NCBI RefSeq assembly: GCF_002837055.1
Contig: NZ_PDKP01000001.1
Span: forward strand, 235,285-299,284
Length of the DNA: 64,000 nt
Reading direction: 5' to 3'
DNA from: Lactobacillus apis
GTDB taxonomy: Bacteria > Bacillota > Bacilli > Lactobacillales > Lactobacillaceae
Below the pieces are notes generated by a model. That model saw only the letters and a list, made by a program, of their open reading frames with translations, had not been told where the DNA came from and did no database searches. Shown in pieces: positions 8,899 to 18,531 of this stretch. Each line of letters opens with the position of its first letter. The first letter of the stretch is position 1. The translations under genes and the position numbers were made by a program.

Positions 8899-9696
8899 TT
8901 AGTTGCGATTGATGTTGATGACACATTATTAAATAGTCAGGGAAGGTTACTTCAATCTACTATTGAAGCAATAAAAAAAGCAGTAGAGCGTGATATTAAG
9001 GTTGTGTTATGCTCTGGACGACCATTAGCTGGTGTGAAGCATTTTTTGAATGAGCTAGGAATAGTTCAGGATAATCAATATGTTGTTACTTTTAATGGTG
9101 CTGTTATTGAGACGGTGACAGGTAAGACTTTACAAAAATCTGGAATTGATCATGCAACTTATGAAAAGATTGACCAATATTCGAAAGAACATGGCGTGGA
9201 TTACAATATTGTTGATGAGAATAGTGCAATCATTACAAGTAATTTAAATGTTAATCGAATTACTGTTGTCCAGGCATGGGAAAACAGTGCTGGTGTCTTA
9301 ATCAGAAAGCCTGATGAATTACCTAAAGATGATCAAGTAATTAAGGCTGTTTTTGGTGATGAAAAAGATAAGCTTGATCAAGTTGAAGCTGATGTTGTAA
9401 AAACATTTGGAAAAGAAAATTACGTGGTGCGCGCAGCAGCTAACTTTTTAGAAATAATGCATCCAGATGTTAACAAGGGAGTAGCACTAGAATTTTTGAA
9501 AAAAGAACTAGGATTAGAAACTGCTGAAGTGATGGCTATAGGGGATGAACGCAATGATATTCCAATGTTTAAAGTGGCTGGAACTTCAGTAGTAATGGAA
9601 AACGGTTCTGCTGCAGCAAAAGAACATGCAGATTATGTAACTGCTTCAAATGATGAAAATGGAATTGAACAGGCATTTAATAAATTTGTTTTGTAA
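8890..9696 (+). CDS. Cof-type HAD-IIB sugar phosphatase, YidA-like
   Basis: Cytoplasmic phosphatase of 268 aa, probably acting on sugar phosphates. It has HAD motif I DVDDTLL (nucleophile Asp near residue 8), motif II CSGRP, a C2B-type cap domain in the middle, and motifs III/IV in KGVALEFL and GDERNDIPMF. Overall similarity to E. coli YidA is clear along the whole length. AAAGGAAAAATAA precedes the ATG. Physiological substrate unknown. Confidence 0.85.
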   Translation: MIKLVAIDVDDTLLNSQGRLLQSTIEAIKKAVERDIKVVLCSGRPLAGVKHFLNELGIVQDNQYVVTFNGAVIETVTGKTLQKSGIDHATYEKIDQYSKEHGVDYNIVDENSAIITSNLNVNRITVVQAWENSAGVLIRKPDELPKDDQVIKAVFGDEKDKLDQVEADVVKTFGKENYVVRAAANFLEIMHPDVNKGVALEFLKKELGLETAEVMAIGDERNDIPMFKVAGTSVVMENGSAAAKEHADYVTASNDENGIEQAFNKFVL

Positions 9697-9747
9697 AGTT
9701 TTCTGTTGTAACTCAGAAGCTACCGGATAGTAAGTTAGTGTAATTTA

Positions 9748-9756
9748 TGCTATACT
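9748..9756 (+). promoter_or_regulatory. Extended -10 promoter of ssrA
   Basis: TGCTATACT gives an extended -10 (TGN plus TATACT at 9751-9756), 16 bp before the mature tmRNA 5' end. The -35 region is weak, which fits an extended -10 promoter. Confidence 0.6.
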
Positions 9757-9771
9757 ATTTCTATCCTATTT

Positions 9772-10136
9772 GGGGATGTTTTGGGATTCGACAGGCGTAG
9801 ATTCGCATTGACTGCGATCCGTAGGTCACGTCTGCGTTAACAACGTCATCAGTTTTATAACTGCAAATAAAGAAAATTCTTACGCATTAGCTGCTTAATT
9901 TAAGCGCATGTGTTGCTTTTTATCGGATTACTCACGTCTGGTAAAAAGTATCAACTTAGTGAGTTACGTTTAACTACCTCATCTGAATAGTTAAAAAGAG
10001 TCATTTCAGGTTAGCTAGTCCATTCTAGCCCTGTTATATGGCGTTTTGGATTAGTGAAATTCAAGTAATATAACTATGATTGTAGATGTCAGTGACGGAA
10101 TGCGTTTGGACAGGGGTTCAATTCCCCTCATCTCCA
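9772..10136 (+). ncRNA. ssrA: tmRNA (transfer-messenger RNA)
   Basis: Rescues stalled ribosomes by trans-translation. The 5' GGGGATG pairs with 3' CATCTCC to make the acceptor stem, and the T arm carries GGGGTTCAATTCCCC. The messenger part at 9863-9898 reads Ala-Asn-Lys-Glu-Asn-Ser-Tyr-Ala-Leu-Ala-Ala then TAA, a normal Firmicutes degradation tag ending in YALAA. CCA is not encoded. The gene is also a classical integration target, and an integrase relic lies immediately downstream. Confidence 0.96.
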
Positions 10137-10140
10137 TAGA

Positions 10141-10154
10141 ATCTATGCTATAAA
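10141..10154 (+). repeat. Direct repeat copy 1, ATCTATGCTATAAA
   Basis: This 14-base sequence starts four bases after the tmRNA 3' end and recurs at 10762-10775. The two copies bracket the integrase relic. It could be an attachment-site remnant or chance similarity in AT-rich DNA. Confidence 0.35.
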
Positions 10155-10195
10155 TGTTGATATTACAGTATTATGATACATGGGTGGACTAAAAA

Positions 10196-10240
10196 TGGAC
10201 TAAACGGTACTTATCTTGAGTACTGTTTAGTTCATTTTTT
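10196..10240 (+). terminator. Strong terminator downstream of ssrA
   Basis: A long stem of about 16 bp (GGACTAAACGGTACT with AGTACTGTTTAGTTC) ends in a six-T run. It is placed to end the ssrA transcript and can also act on the opposite strand. Confidence 0.85.
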
Positions 10241-10242
10241 AT

Positions 10243-10480
10243 TTATAAGGTATCTAGTATTTCTTCAATACGGTTATCAGTCTTAGCTTTTAGCTCGTAT
10301 AGACATATGTCTTGTATTTTAGTGATCTAACTTTTTAGAAACTGAACATAAGTCAACCCCTTTGAGCAATAATAAAACATATGTATGTTTTAAACCGTAA
10401 TAGTAGAAGCTAATAAAGATCAAGCTTGTCTAAGTATTTTCTGATTATCATGCTACTGCATTGGAAGTGGCTAGCGCATC
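10243..10480 (-). pseudogene. Tyrosine recombinase (integrase) relic
   Basis: The minus strand preserves the C-terminal catalytic part of a phage-type integrase in two frames with several stops. TYICFIIAQRG aligns with the RHTHxxxLIAxG motif, then SxITKIQDICLYEL aligns with LGHSxITTTQDIYTHxL, ending KAKTDNRIEEILDTL and TAA. The active-site Tyr position is now Cys (DICLYEL), so the enzyme is dead. The gene points at the ssrA 3' end, the usual arrangement when an island inserts in tmRNA. Upstream sequence to about 10700 may hold more of the gene but I cannot read it. Confidence 0.65.
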
Positions 10481-10761
10481 AAATTTGTCAATGAATGTCT
10501 TTTGTTATTGCAGACTCATAAAGATTTAAAATATCTGCTAATTTTGGTCGGCTTTAATCACACATGTTGAAGATTTACTTTTTTGTTAATCTTATTTGAA
10601 TCATAGTTAATTGTTTTGTATATATCGTAATCTCAAGATTAGGTTATATAAAAGTATAGTCTATGTTATATTCACACGCTGATACTCTAATTTTGCCGAA
10701 GATGTACGCCTGCATTAATGAATGTTAGTAGCATGTATTTGTTTATATATGTCAGCATAAT

Positions 10762-10775
10762 ATCTATGCTATAAA
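10762..10775 (+). repeat. Direct repeat copy 2, ATCTATGCTATAAA
   Basis: Identical to 10141-10154; lies between the integrase relic and the IS3 relic. Confidence 0.35.
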
Positions 10776-10800
10776 AATAAATATAGTAATAATGTTTATA

Positions 10801-12085
10801 TGAAGTGCCCCAAAAATTTAGTACAAATTTTTGGGTTATTTTTATGAAGTTAGTGCGACTGAACTCAGTCGGCTCTATCTGGTTAGAAGGGCTGATATAG
10901 TTATTTATTGACTTTGATTGACTGTCATGGTCTAGCTTTTTAGAACAGCCTTTCACTACTTATAAAAGTGATTTTAGGGAGCAAGCCCTTAGGCGAATCA
11001 TTAGTTGAACATGAGTATGTCAATCGAATATATTATTATTTGGACTTAAAAAATCGTGGCATATTATACAATTGGATACAGAAATATCATAAAAATGGCT
11101 ATAATATCGTTAACGAGTAGAGAGGACGACCGTCCCATGACTAAAAGAGAAAATTGTTCAAACAAGAAATCGTATGCTTACGCCAGCAGGACTTAAAGCT
11201 AACCACCGAGAACGAATTTGTAAAAAATTGCGTTTGTTGGTCTGTTGTTCGACCAACAAACGCAAACCTGGAAATAGCTTAGGCAGTCTCACCTAAGACG
11301 TGGGCTTAAAGTCAGTGCAACTTTTATTCTGGATTCCATTAATGCTAAGCTAAATCTGCCGCATCTATCTCGTAGTAATTACTACGAGACTTTAAAGAAG
11401 AAGGACAAAGATCAGAACAGCCAAGAAATATCGATAAAAATAAAGAACACAAGCACTGCTACGGTTATCAAAGTATTATCTAGGAATTAAGATGTCATGG
11501 ATTATTAGTCAACTATAAAAAGTTATAGTGCCTATTGAACAAGTTGAAACTATTTTCTATTTGTCAGTAAGCGCCGGCGCAAGTATAACAGTTATCGCGA
11601 TAATCAAGGATAGATAAGCATAACTAGTTAAGCGCAATTTATCCCAATCATAAACGCTATTCATATATAGTTAAGTTTAAGTTCAATGAGCAAAAGACAT
11701 ACGTATCTCACCAATCATTAATGGGTGATCAAAGAGATTATTTCCTATAATGTTTCTCGTAGTCCTAATCTTAGGCAAACGAGATTGACTCAGAAATCAT
11801 GGCATTAGCCAATTAACGTGTCACGTAAGGGTAATTGACTTGATGATGGATTAATGAAAGGCTCTTGGGGATACTCAAACGGGAAATGTCTTACGGGTCC
11901 GAAAAGCAGTTTAAAAACCTTAACGGTCTGGCAAAGACTACATTGAGTAATACAATCAGAAAAGAATTAATATAAAACTAAAAGGCTTAACTCCGATTGA
12001 ATATCGGAAGGCAGTCCTCAGTTAGTAGCTAATAAAGTATCATAATTTTAAGATTTACATAATGTCCCTCTATTTTATAGAACTT
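10801..12085 (+). mobile_element. Degenerate IS3-family insertion element
   Basis: Pieces of both IS3 reading frames can be read on the plus strand across many stops and frameshifts. The orfA-like part around 11010-11220 contains YNWIQKYHKNGYNIV and RGRPSHD. Then come FILDSINAKLNLPHLSRSNYY (orfA/orfB junction region), SIYPNHKRYS and FKFNEQKTY (DDE domain entry), and KLKGLTPIEYRKAV ending at 12025, the typical IS3 transposase C-terminus. The left end begins near TGAAGTGCCCCAAAAA at 10801; the right end is estimated. The element is long inactive. Confidence 0.75.
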
Positions 12086-12110
12086 AAGAATAGTTTTTCA
12101 GACTTTTGTT

Positions 12111-13016
12111 TTATATTTTTTTAAAATTATATTTATCTTCTGAAAACACTAGTCTTATTTGAGGGCTTGAAAAGAAAAGTTCTTGTCTCTTACCTCTATT
12201 TTGGTTGTTTGCAGTATATTTTAATGAGTATAAATACTTTTGATTAATGGGAGCGTAGAAATCTAATATAGGTTTAGTATTATCATATGTCAGTATCCAT
12301 TTATAATCTGTTAGAGCAATTATCTCTTTGGACAATTGCTCATGTCCATCATTATTTAGAGAAGAAAAATATAAATTTTTTCCTTGGTTATAATATGGTG
12401 GATCAAGGAATATAAAAGAATTATCTTTATATTCCTTGATGTTATTAAGTAAGTTGAGAGCATCAAGATTGGTGAGTTTAATACGATTTTTATTTGATGA
12501 GATAAATTCAATTTTTTTAACTAGGGTATCTATGTTAAGCCGGTCATAAAGCTTTGTGCGACCTTTTTGATGAAAACCTCCGATTGGTCCACTATTGATA
12601 ATTCCGCTACGAGTGGTTCTATTTAAGAATAAAGTAGCAAATGCTCCATTAAAAGAGATGGGATTGTCTTTTTCAGTAAGATAAATATCTTTTTGCCTTT
12701 TCCAAAAGCTTATTAATAAATCTATATCATTTATTCTATTTTTGTATGAGAATGGTAATTCCTTTAATTTTAAAATCAATTGATCAGGTGAATTTAATAT
12801 GTGATACCAAACTGAATAAATAGATGGATCAAAATCATTAATCCAAATATTGTCTACTATATTGTTTTTGATAAGCTTCAACGGTATTCCTGCTCCACCA
12901 GCAAATGGCTCTATATATGTTTGAACAGGCTGATTAACTTGAATTAAAGCTGCAACAAAGTCGTATAATTGAGTTTTTCCACCAGGATATCTAAATGGAG
13001 ATTCAGTCTTGGGCAT
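12111..13016 (-). CDS. Dam-type DNA adenine methyltransferase
   Basis: D12-class N6-adenine methyltransferase, 301 aa. FRYPGGK (residues 8-14) and YIEPFAGGAGIPL (34-46) form the SAM site, and DPPYYN (from 205) is the catalytic motif IV. ATG at 13016 has AGGAGG eight bases upstream; a TTG start six codons earlier would absorb that SD. It lies 63 bp downstream of the ATPase/TOPRIM gene on the same strand, so the two likely form an operon. It may protect self DNA from its partner; this is inference. No separate restriction endonuclease gene is adjacent. Confidence 0.88.
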   Translation of the reverse strand: MPKTESPFRYPGGKTQLYDFVAALIQVNQPVQTYIEPFAGGAGIPLKLIKNNIVDNIWINDFDPSIYSVWYHILNSPDQLILKLKELPFSYKNRINDIDLLISFWKRQKDIYLTEKDNPISFNGAFATLFLNRTTRSGIINSGPIGGFHQKGRTKLYDRLNIDTLVKKIEFISSNKNRIKLTNLDALNLLNNIKEYKDNSFIFLDPPYYNQGKNLYFSSLNNDGHEQLSKEIIALTDYKWILTYDNTKPILDFYAPINQKYLYSLKYTANNQNRGKRQELFFSSPQIRLVFSEDKYNFKKI

Positions 13017-13079
13017 ATGTTTTCGCCTCCTCAATGAGAAGTATATAGCAAAAAAATTGTTTTGGCCAGTTCTTAAAAA

Positions 13080-14894
13080 TTATTTTAGCGACCTAAACTT
13101 AATTGGAACATTTTGGGGATAATTCTCACCAATTATTACATTATATTTTTTAACTAGTTTTCTAACAAACGTATCAAATGTCGAAGAATATGCTCTTATA
13201 AATTGTGGCATTAATTTGTCGATTATAGATTTATTATCTTTAAACCATGCTTTTGTTTTATCCTCTTCATTACCGCGAGAGTATTTATTCGGTGCATTAT
13301 TAATCAGCGTATCTTTGGAAAAAGGCATTTTTTCTATATCCTCAAGAAAATAAAACGGATCTTCAGGTTCTAAATTAGAAAAGTATTCCCATATAATACC
13401 TTCAAAATAAGAATATTCTATATTTGGAAGGGTTGGAAAACTTAAAATACTTTTGAGCGATATGTCATTTTGATTTTCATCAGGGTTATAAGTAAAAAGT
13501 GAACTATTTTTCCTAAGTTCTTTTTGTCCTGATTCTTTGGAAACATCTGGATCCAAAATAATAATACTATTTGAAAAATAACCAAAGTCACTAGAAACTA
13601 AGTGAATCAATTGCTGCCAACCTATTGAAATATCAAGATAATTTAAAGCCATTGTAGACAGGTCATATTCTTCAATAATCTTTTTCAAAAACCAATTTGC
13701 TGTGTCATCTTCTGTAAATATTACAATTTTGTTTCTATGATGTTGACCAGTTGCAGTTAAAGTAAGCTCATTCTTTATCCAATCGAATTTGGGATTTTCC
13801 TTATTTTTAACCTTTTTTCCTAGTTTTCTTAAATAACATAGCTGGTAACTGTTGTCATTACGTTTTTTACATAAGTTAATAAAATGATTAATTAGAGTTA
13901 ATGAATGAGTGGTAAAGACAATTTGAATGTTAAGCTCTTTAGCCTGTTTATATAAAAAGTCTATAAGATTATTTTGGGCGGAAGGGTGTAAAGTTGCATC
14001 AAGCTCATCTATTAGTAATAAACCACCGAAATATTTGTCTTTCATTTCAGATTTTAAATTTCGGAATGATGCTAAGCAGGATAAAATTTGATTCAAATTA
14101 TCTTGTCCGCTTGAATTTCCTAGTGCACCGTAATCTGTACTTTCTATTCCTAGGCCGTCTTTTCTATTTATATTCTGAATTTTTGTATTATCTAAACCTT
14201 TAATTTGCTCTTGGGATGAAAAAATTTCTTTATATGCATCTTGGAAAAAGTCAAGATACTCACTATTCAATTGAGTGTTTTTCATCACTTCAACTTTAGT
14301 AGCTTCTCCTATGGGATATAATCTACTAAGACCGAGATAGTAAGTTGGCCACACTAATTTAGCCTCTGAATTTCTTTCAGTACTTTTTTCTGGCACAATT
14401 CTGAACCTGCTGGGAAAGTTAATTTTGTCTATTTTTTTAGATGTTTTAATTTTTTCATTAGCATTTTTAATTACTTTTAGTTTTTTTTGTTTATCAGGAA
14501 GATTATTTATTCTACTTTTAACTTCACTAACTGGAATTTTTTTTGATTGCCAAAAGACCCTAAAAGACAGCTCTTCTGTATATTTGTCAGAATCTTTTTC
14601 TTCTGTATTACCTGGTAGGTCAGAAAAGAATATAGACAGAGCATTTTTTTGTGGACTTAGCAGATCATAGTTAAGATCACCTTGAACTATCTGTCCCCAG
14701 TCAGCTCTAAATTGTTTGTTTTGTAATGTTTTATAACTTTTTGATGGAAGCTCACCACAATTTCCTAACAAAGCCAATATTTGAGATTTTCCAGTACCAT
14801 TTCTGCCAGAAATACAAGTGAGTCTGGAACCTAGATGTATAGTTGTTTCTTCGAAGCCTCTAAATTTGTTGATTTTTATAGAATTGATTTTCAT
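13080..14894 (-). CDS. OLD-like ATPase with TOPRIM-type C-terminus
   Basis: A 604-aa protein combining an SMC/RecF-type ATPase with a nuclease-like end. Walker A is GRNGTGKS (30-37), the ABC-like signature SSGQ is near 261-264, Walker B is LLLIDELDATLHP (292-304), and a His switch is in FTTHS (330). The C-terminal half has FTEDD (Glu 395) and ILDPD (Asp 448 and 450), matching the Glu and DxD of TOPRIM domains in OLD-family nucleases. ATG 14894 has a CGAGGA SD; an earlier start at 14969 has none. Paired with a Dam-type methyltransferase inside a decayed island, a phage-defence role is plausible. No UvrD helicase (Gabija) or separate TOPRIM gene (PARIS) is present. Confidence 0.75.
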   Translation of the reverse strand: MKINSIKINKFRGFEETTIHLGSRLTCISGRNGTGKSQILALLGNCGELPSKSYKTLQNKQFRADWGQIVQGDLNYDLLSPQKNALSIFFSDLPGNTEEKDSDKYTEELSFRVFWQSKKIPVSEVKSRINNLPDKQKKLKVIKNANEKIKTSKKIDKINFPSRFRIVPEKSTERNSEAKLVWPTYYLGLSRLYPIGEATKVEVMKNTQLNSEYLDFFQDAYKEIFSSQEQIKGLDNTKIQNINRKDGLGIESTDYGALGNSSGQDNLNQILSCLASFRNLKSEMKDKYFGGLLLIDELDATLHPSAQNNLIDFLYKQAKELNIQIVFTTHSLTLINHFINLCKKRNDNSYQLCYLRKLGKKVKNKENPKFDWIKNELTLTATGQHHRNKIVIFTEDDTANWFLKKIIEEYDLSTMALNYLDISIGWQQLIHLVSSDFGYFSNSIIILDPDVSKESGQKELRKNSSLFTYNPDENQNDISLKSILSFPTLPNIEYSYFEGIIWEYFSNLEPEDPFYFLEDIEKMPFSKDTLINNAPNKYSRGNEEDKTKAWFKDNKSIIDKLMPQFIRAYSSTFDTFVRKLVKKYNVIIGENYPQNVPIKFRSLK

Positions 14895-15179
14895 TTTAAT
14901 CCTCGTTAAAAAATATATTCTGTTGATAAATGCTGCAAATATAGCGTCACTGAAGAGAGGATATAACATTTACAAAAATGCTAAAAAATAAAGTCACCTC
15001 TTCTTTAATAAAGACACTCATTTTATTGAAAGTACTGAATTGATTCGTAGAGTATTCATAAATTAATTCAAATGAATAAAAAGTTACTATGAATTCTTCT
15101 GAAGTTAGATGATATAATATGCGATGACATTATTATAGTTAATGTTTATTATTTTGCCAATCACATAATTAAGAAAAAG

Positions 15180-15432
15180 TTAAATTCCTCCAATTCTAAA
15201 GTGTTGTTGCATGATATATACTTGGACAAACTGCTCTCTATTGTTATCATCTTCATAGAACTCAGTATCCATCAATTTTTAACAATCTTCAAACATTCTT
15301 TTGGAATATACCTGCCGCGGTATGAAAAGACTCGGTAATGATTCAAGTATGCTACACTGAGAATCCTTCCATTAGTATATAGTTCCTAATCCAGCTTTGT
15401 CATTAACTTCAATTAAGAGAAATCCATTTTTA
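15180..15432 (-). pseudogene. Decayed reading frame of unknown function
   Basis: One minus-strand frame is coding-like across about 84 codons with two internal stops. Readable pieces are NGFLLIEVNDKAGLGTIY, then a stop, and later KLMDTEFYEDDNNREQFVQ and MQQHFRIGGI followed by TAA. The family is not recognised. It belongs to the approximately 1 kb stretch (14895-15962) without an intact gene. Confidence 0.35.
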
Positions 15433-15588
15433 AGTTAATTATTTAATACTATTATATTTGCACTTAAATATATAATTGAATATGTTATAGGGGATGGCTC
15501 AACTGCTTCTTTACTATGATTTTATATTCACACTTATGTGAAATAAATAAATTATTTACTGTTCAGAAAAAGTAAGGGAGGTAAAAGT

Positions 15589-15954
15589 ATGATAAAAAAC
15601 AACTCTTATCTGAAATAAAAGAAAAATTTAAAGATGTTAAAAACTGGAATAATCTGTTAAGGTTGTATGGTTTCTAATTTGGTCAAACTACTGAATATTG
15701 GTCAATCTGTTGTGAGCATGGAAATTTATGTTTCCACTAATTTGTATGACATTGAAGTGCATAAAAATTATAAGATTCTAAGAATGCAGGCTTAAATACT
15801 GTGTAACTAATGAATTGATATAGCTGGTTCAATAACTTAAGAAGATGCAGATGTTGGTGTGCGTATCAGGATTACAACACCACTTAACTAGTGGAAATAG
15901 AAAATAATAGGCTATTGAAGTGGGAATAGTTAATTATCGCTTAGAAAGCAGGTA
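15589..15954 (+). pseudogene. Broken small gene with intact SD
   Basis: GGGAGG at 15577 precedes ATG 15589, but the frame stops after nine codons. A shift of one base gives KKQLLSEIKEKFKDVKNWNN followed by a stop, and another frame gives SMEIYVSTNLYDIEVHKNYK and a stop near 15795. The string of fragments looks like one small gene broken by frameshifts. Family unknown; the 3' limit is a guess. Confidence 0.4.
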
Positions 15955-15962
15955 AAAGCTGA

Positions 15963-16835
15963 TTAATGAAGCAAACCATCTAAAATGTTCGTAAGTGTTG
16001 GGTTCTTATATATTGCAACAACATCATATTTTAATTTCGGTAGCTCAGGTAAAAAAGTAACACGGCTATCATAAATCTTGGGTAATGATAGTTCCTCTGG
16101 ATAGATTGCCATACCTTGATTTAACACAACATTTGATAATGCAGAGTCAAAACTATCTAAATAATCAATTTCTTCATAACTAATATGCATTTTTTCCAGA
16201 GTATTTTTGATTTTTGTTTGTACATCATTATTATCAGTAGCACTCCATCTTTGTAAAAAAAGGGGGTGTTTTTTTAGTATGTTTTTCTTAAGTCTCCCAT
16301 TTGAATCGAAAGAATTTTGATTCAATAAAATGCCAAAACTAGCAGTACCAACTTTTCTAACATGGATATTTTTAATTTTACTGACAGCAGTAGAAAAGCC
16401 AATCAGTACGTCATAGTCGCCAGTATCAAGCTTAGGTATACTTGTTGAAAAATTTTCAGTATCCAGTTGTACTTTTAGACTAGGGTTATTTTTGGTCAAA
16501 GAGTCAGCTAATTTTACAGTCCAATAATCAAAGCCATGTAAGTAGTGTATTCTCAAAATTTGAAATGAATTGTTTAATTGACTGATTTTTTCATTGAATT
16601 CGTAGTAATTTTTTAAAACAGGTACTGCACAGTTGTATAGGTTATTTCCTGCCACGGTTACCTTAAAGTGTGAAGTTGAGCGGTCAATTAGTTGGACACC
16701 TAACTCATCTTCTAAATTTTTAATCGCATTGCTGATCGCTGTTTGAGAGACAAAATTTCTTTTTGCAGCAGGAGTAAATCCTTGAGTTTCAACTACATCA
16801 ATAAAGTACTTGTATGCTAATAAACTGTATTTCAT
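15963..16835 (-). CDS. LysR-family transcriptional regulator
   Basis: A DNA-binding regulator of 290 aa from ATG 16835 (GTG one codon earlier is possible) with AAGGA upstream. The N-terminal winged helix has YFIDVVETQGFTPAAKR and QTAISNAIKNLEDELGVQL, the LysR HTH signature. The C-terminal half is the periplasmic-binding-like effector domain. It is divergent from glpK across a 149-bp gap, so glycerol genes are candidate targets, though lactobacillar glpK is mostly known for catabolite control. Effector unknown. Confidence 0.85.
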   Translation of the reverse strand: MKYSLLAYKYFIDVVETQGFTPAAKRNFVSQTAISNAIKNLEDELGVQLIDRSTSHFKVTVAGNNLYNCAVPVLKNYYEFNEKISQLNNSFQILRIHYLHGFDYWTVKLADSLTKNNPSLKVQLDTENFSTSIPKLDTGDYDVLIGFSTAVSKIKNIHVRKVGTASFGILLNQNSFDSNGRLKKNILKKHPLFLQRWSATDNNDVQTKIKNTLEKMHISYEEIDYLDSFDSALSNVVLNQGMAIYPEELSLPKIYDSRVTFLPELPKLKYDVVAIYKNPTLTNILDGLLH

Positions 16836-16888
16836 CACGTTTTATCCTTTTGCTTATAATTTTACCTAATAAGTTATTATCATTATAT

Positions 16889-16903
16889 GTTAGCGCTTTC
16901 TAA
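16889..16903 (+). promoter_or_regulatory. cre-like site upstream of glpK
   Basis: TGTTAGCGCTTTCTA resembles the CcpA operator with its central CG. It is about 82 bp before glpK. A second weaker candidate, TGTAAAAACGGTTACCA, lies at 16926-16942. Both fit catabolite repression of glycerol use. Confidence 0.55.
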
Positions 16904-16984
16904 AAAGCGAGGGTAAAATTAAATCTGTAAAAACGGTTACCATTACTAAATTAGTTTTGTGACTAAAAAGGAGAAAAAGTATAA

Positions 16985-18499
<1,515 letters not shown>

Positions 18500-18531
18500 G
18501 TAGTGTTTTTTACAAAGAAAGAGAATAAATC

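Noticed and set aside
10186-10205. Twin TGGACTAAA units as an attachment-site repeat
   Set aside because: The second unit is an arm of the ssrA terminator; the repeat is short and adjacent, so not evidence for att sites.
10687-10956. Minus-strand open frame of 89 codons
   Set aside because: No SD, composition of random AT-rich sequence, and it crosses the end of the IS3 relic.
13080-14894. Gabija or PARIS system
   Set aside because: No UvrD-like helicase gene and no separate TOPRIM gene; partner is a DNA methyltransferase.
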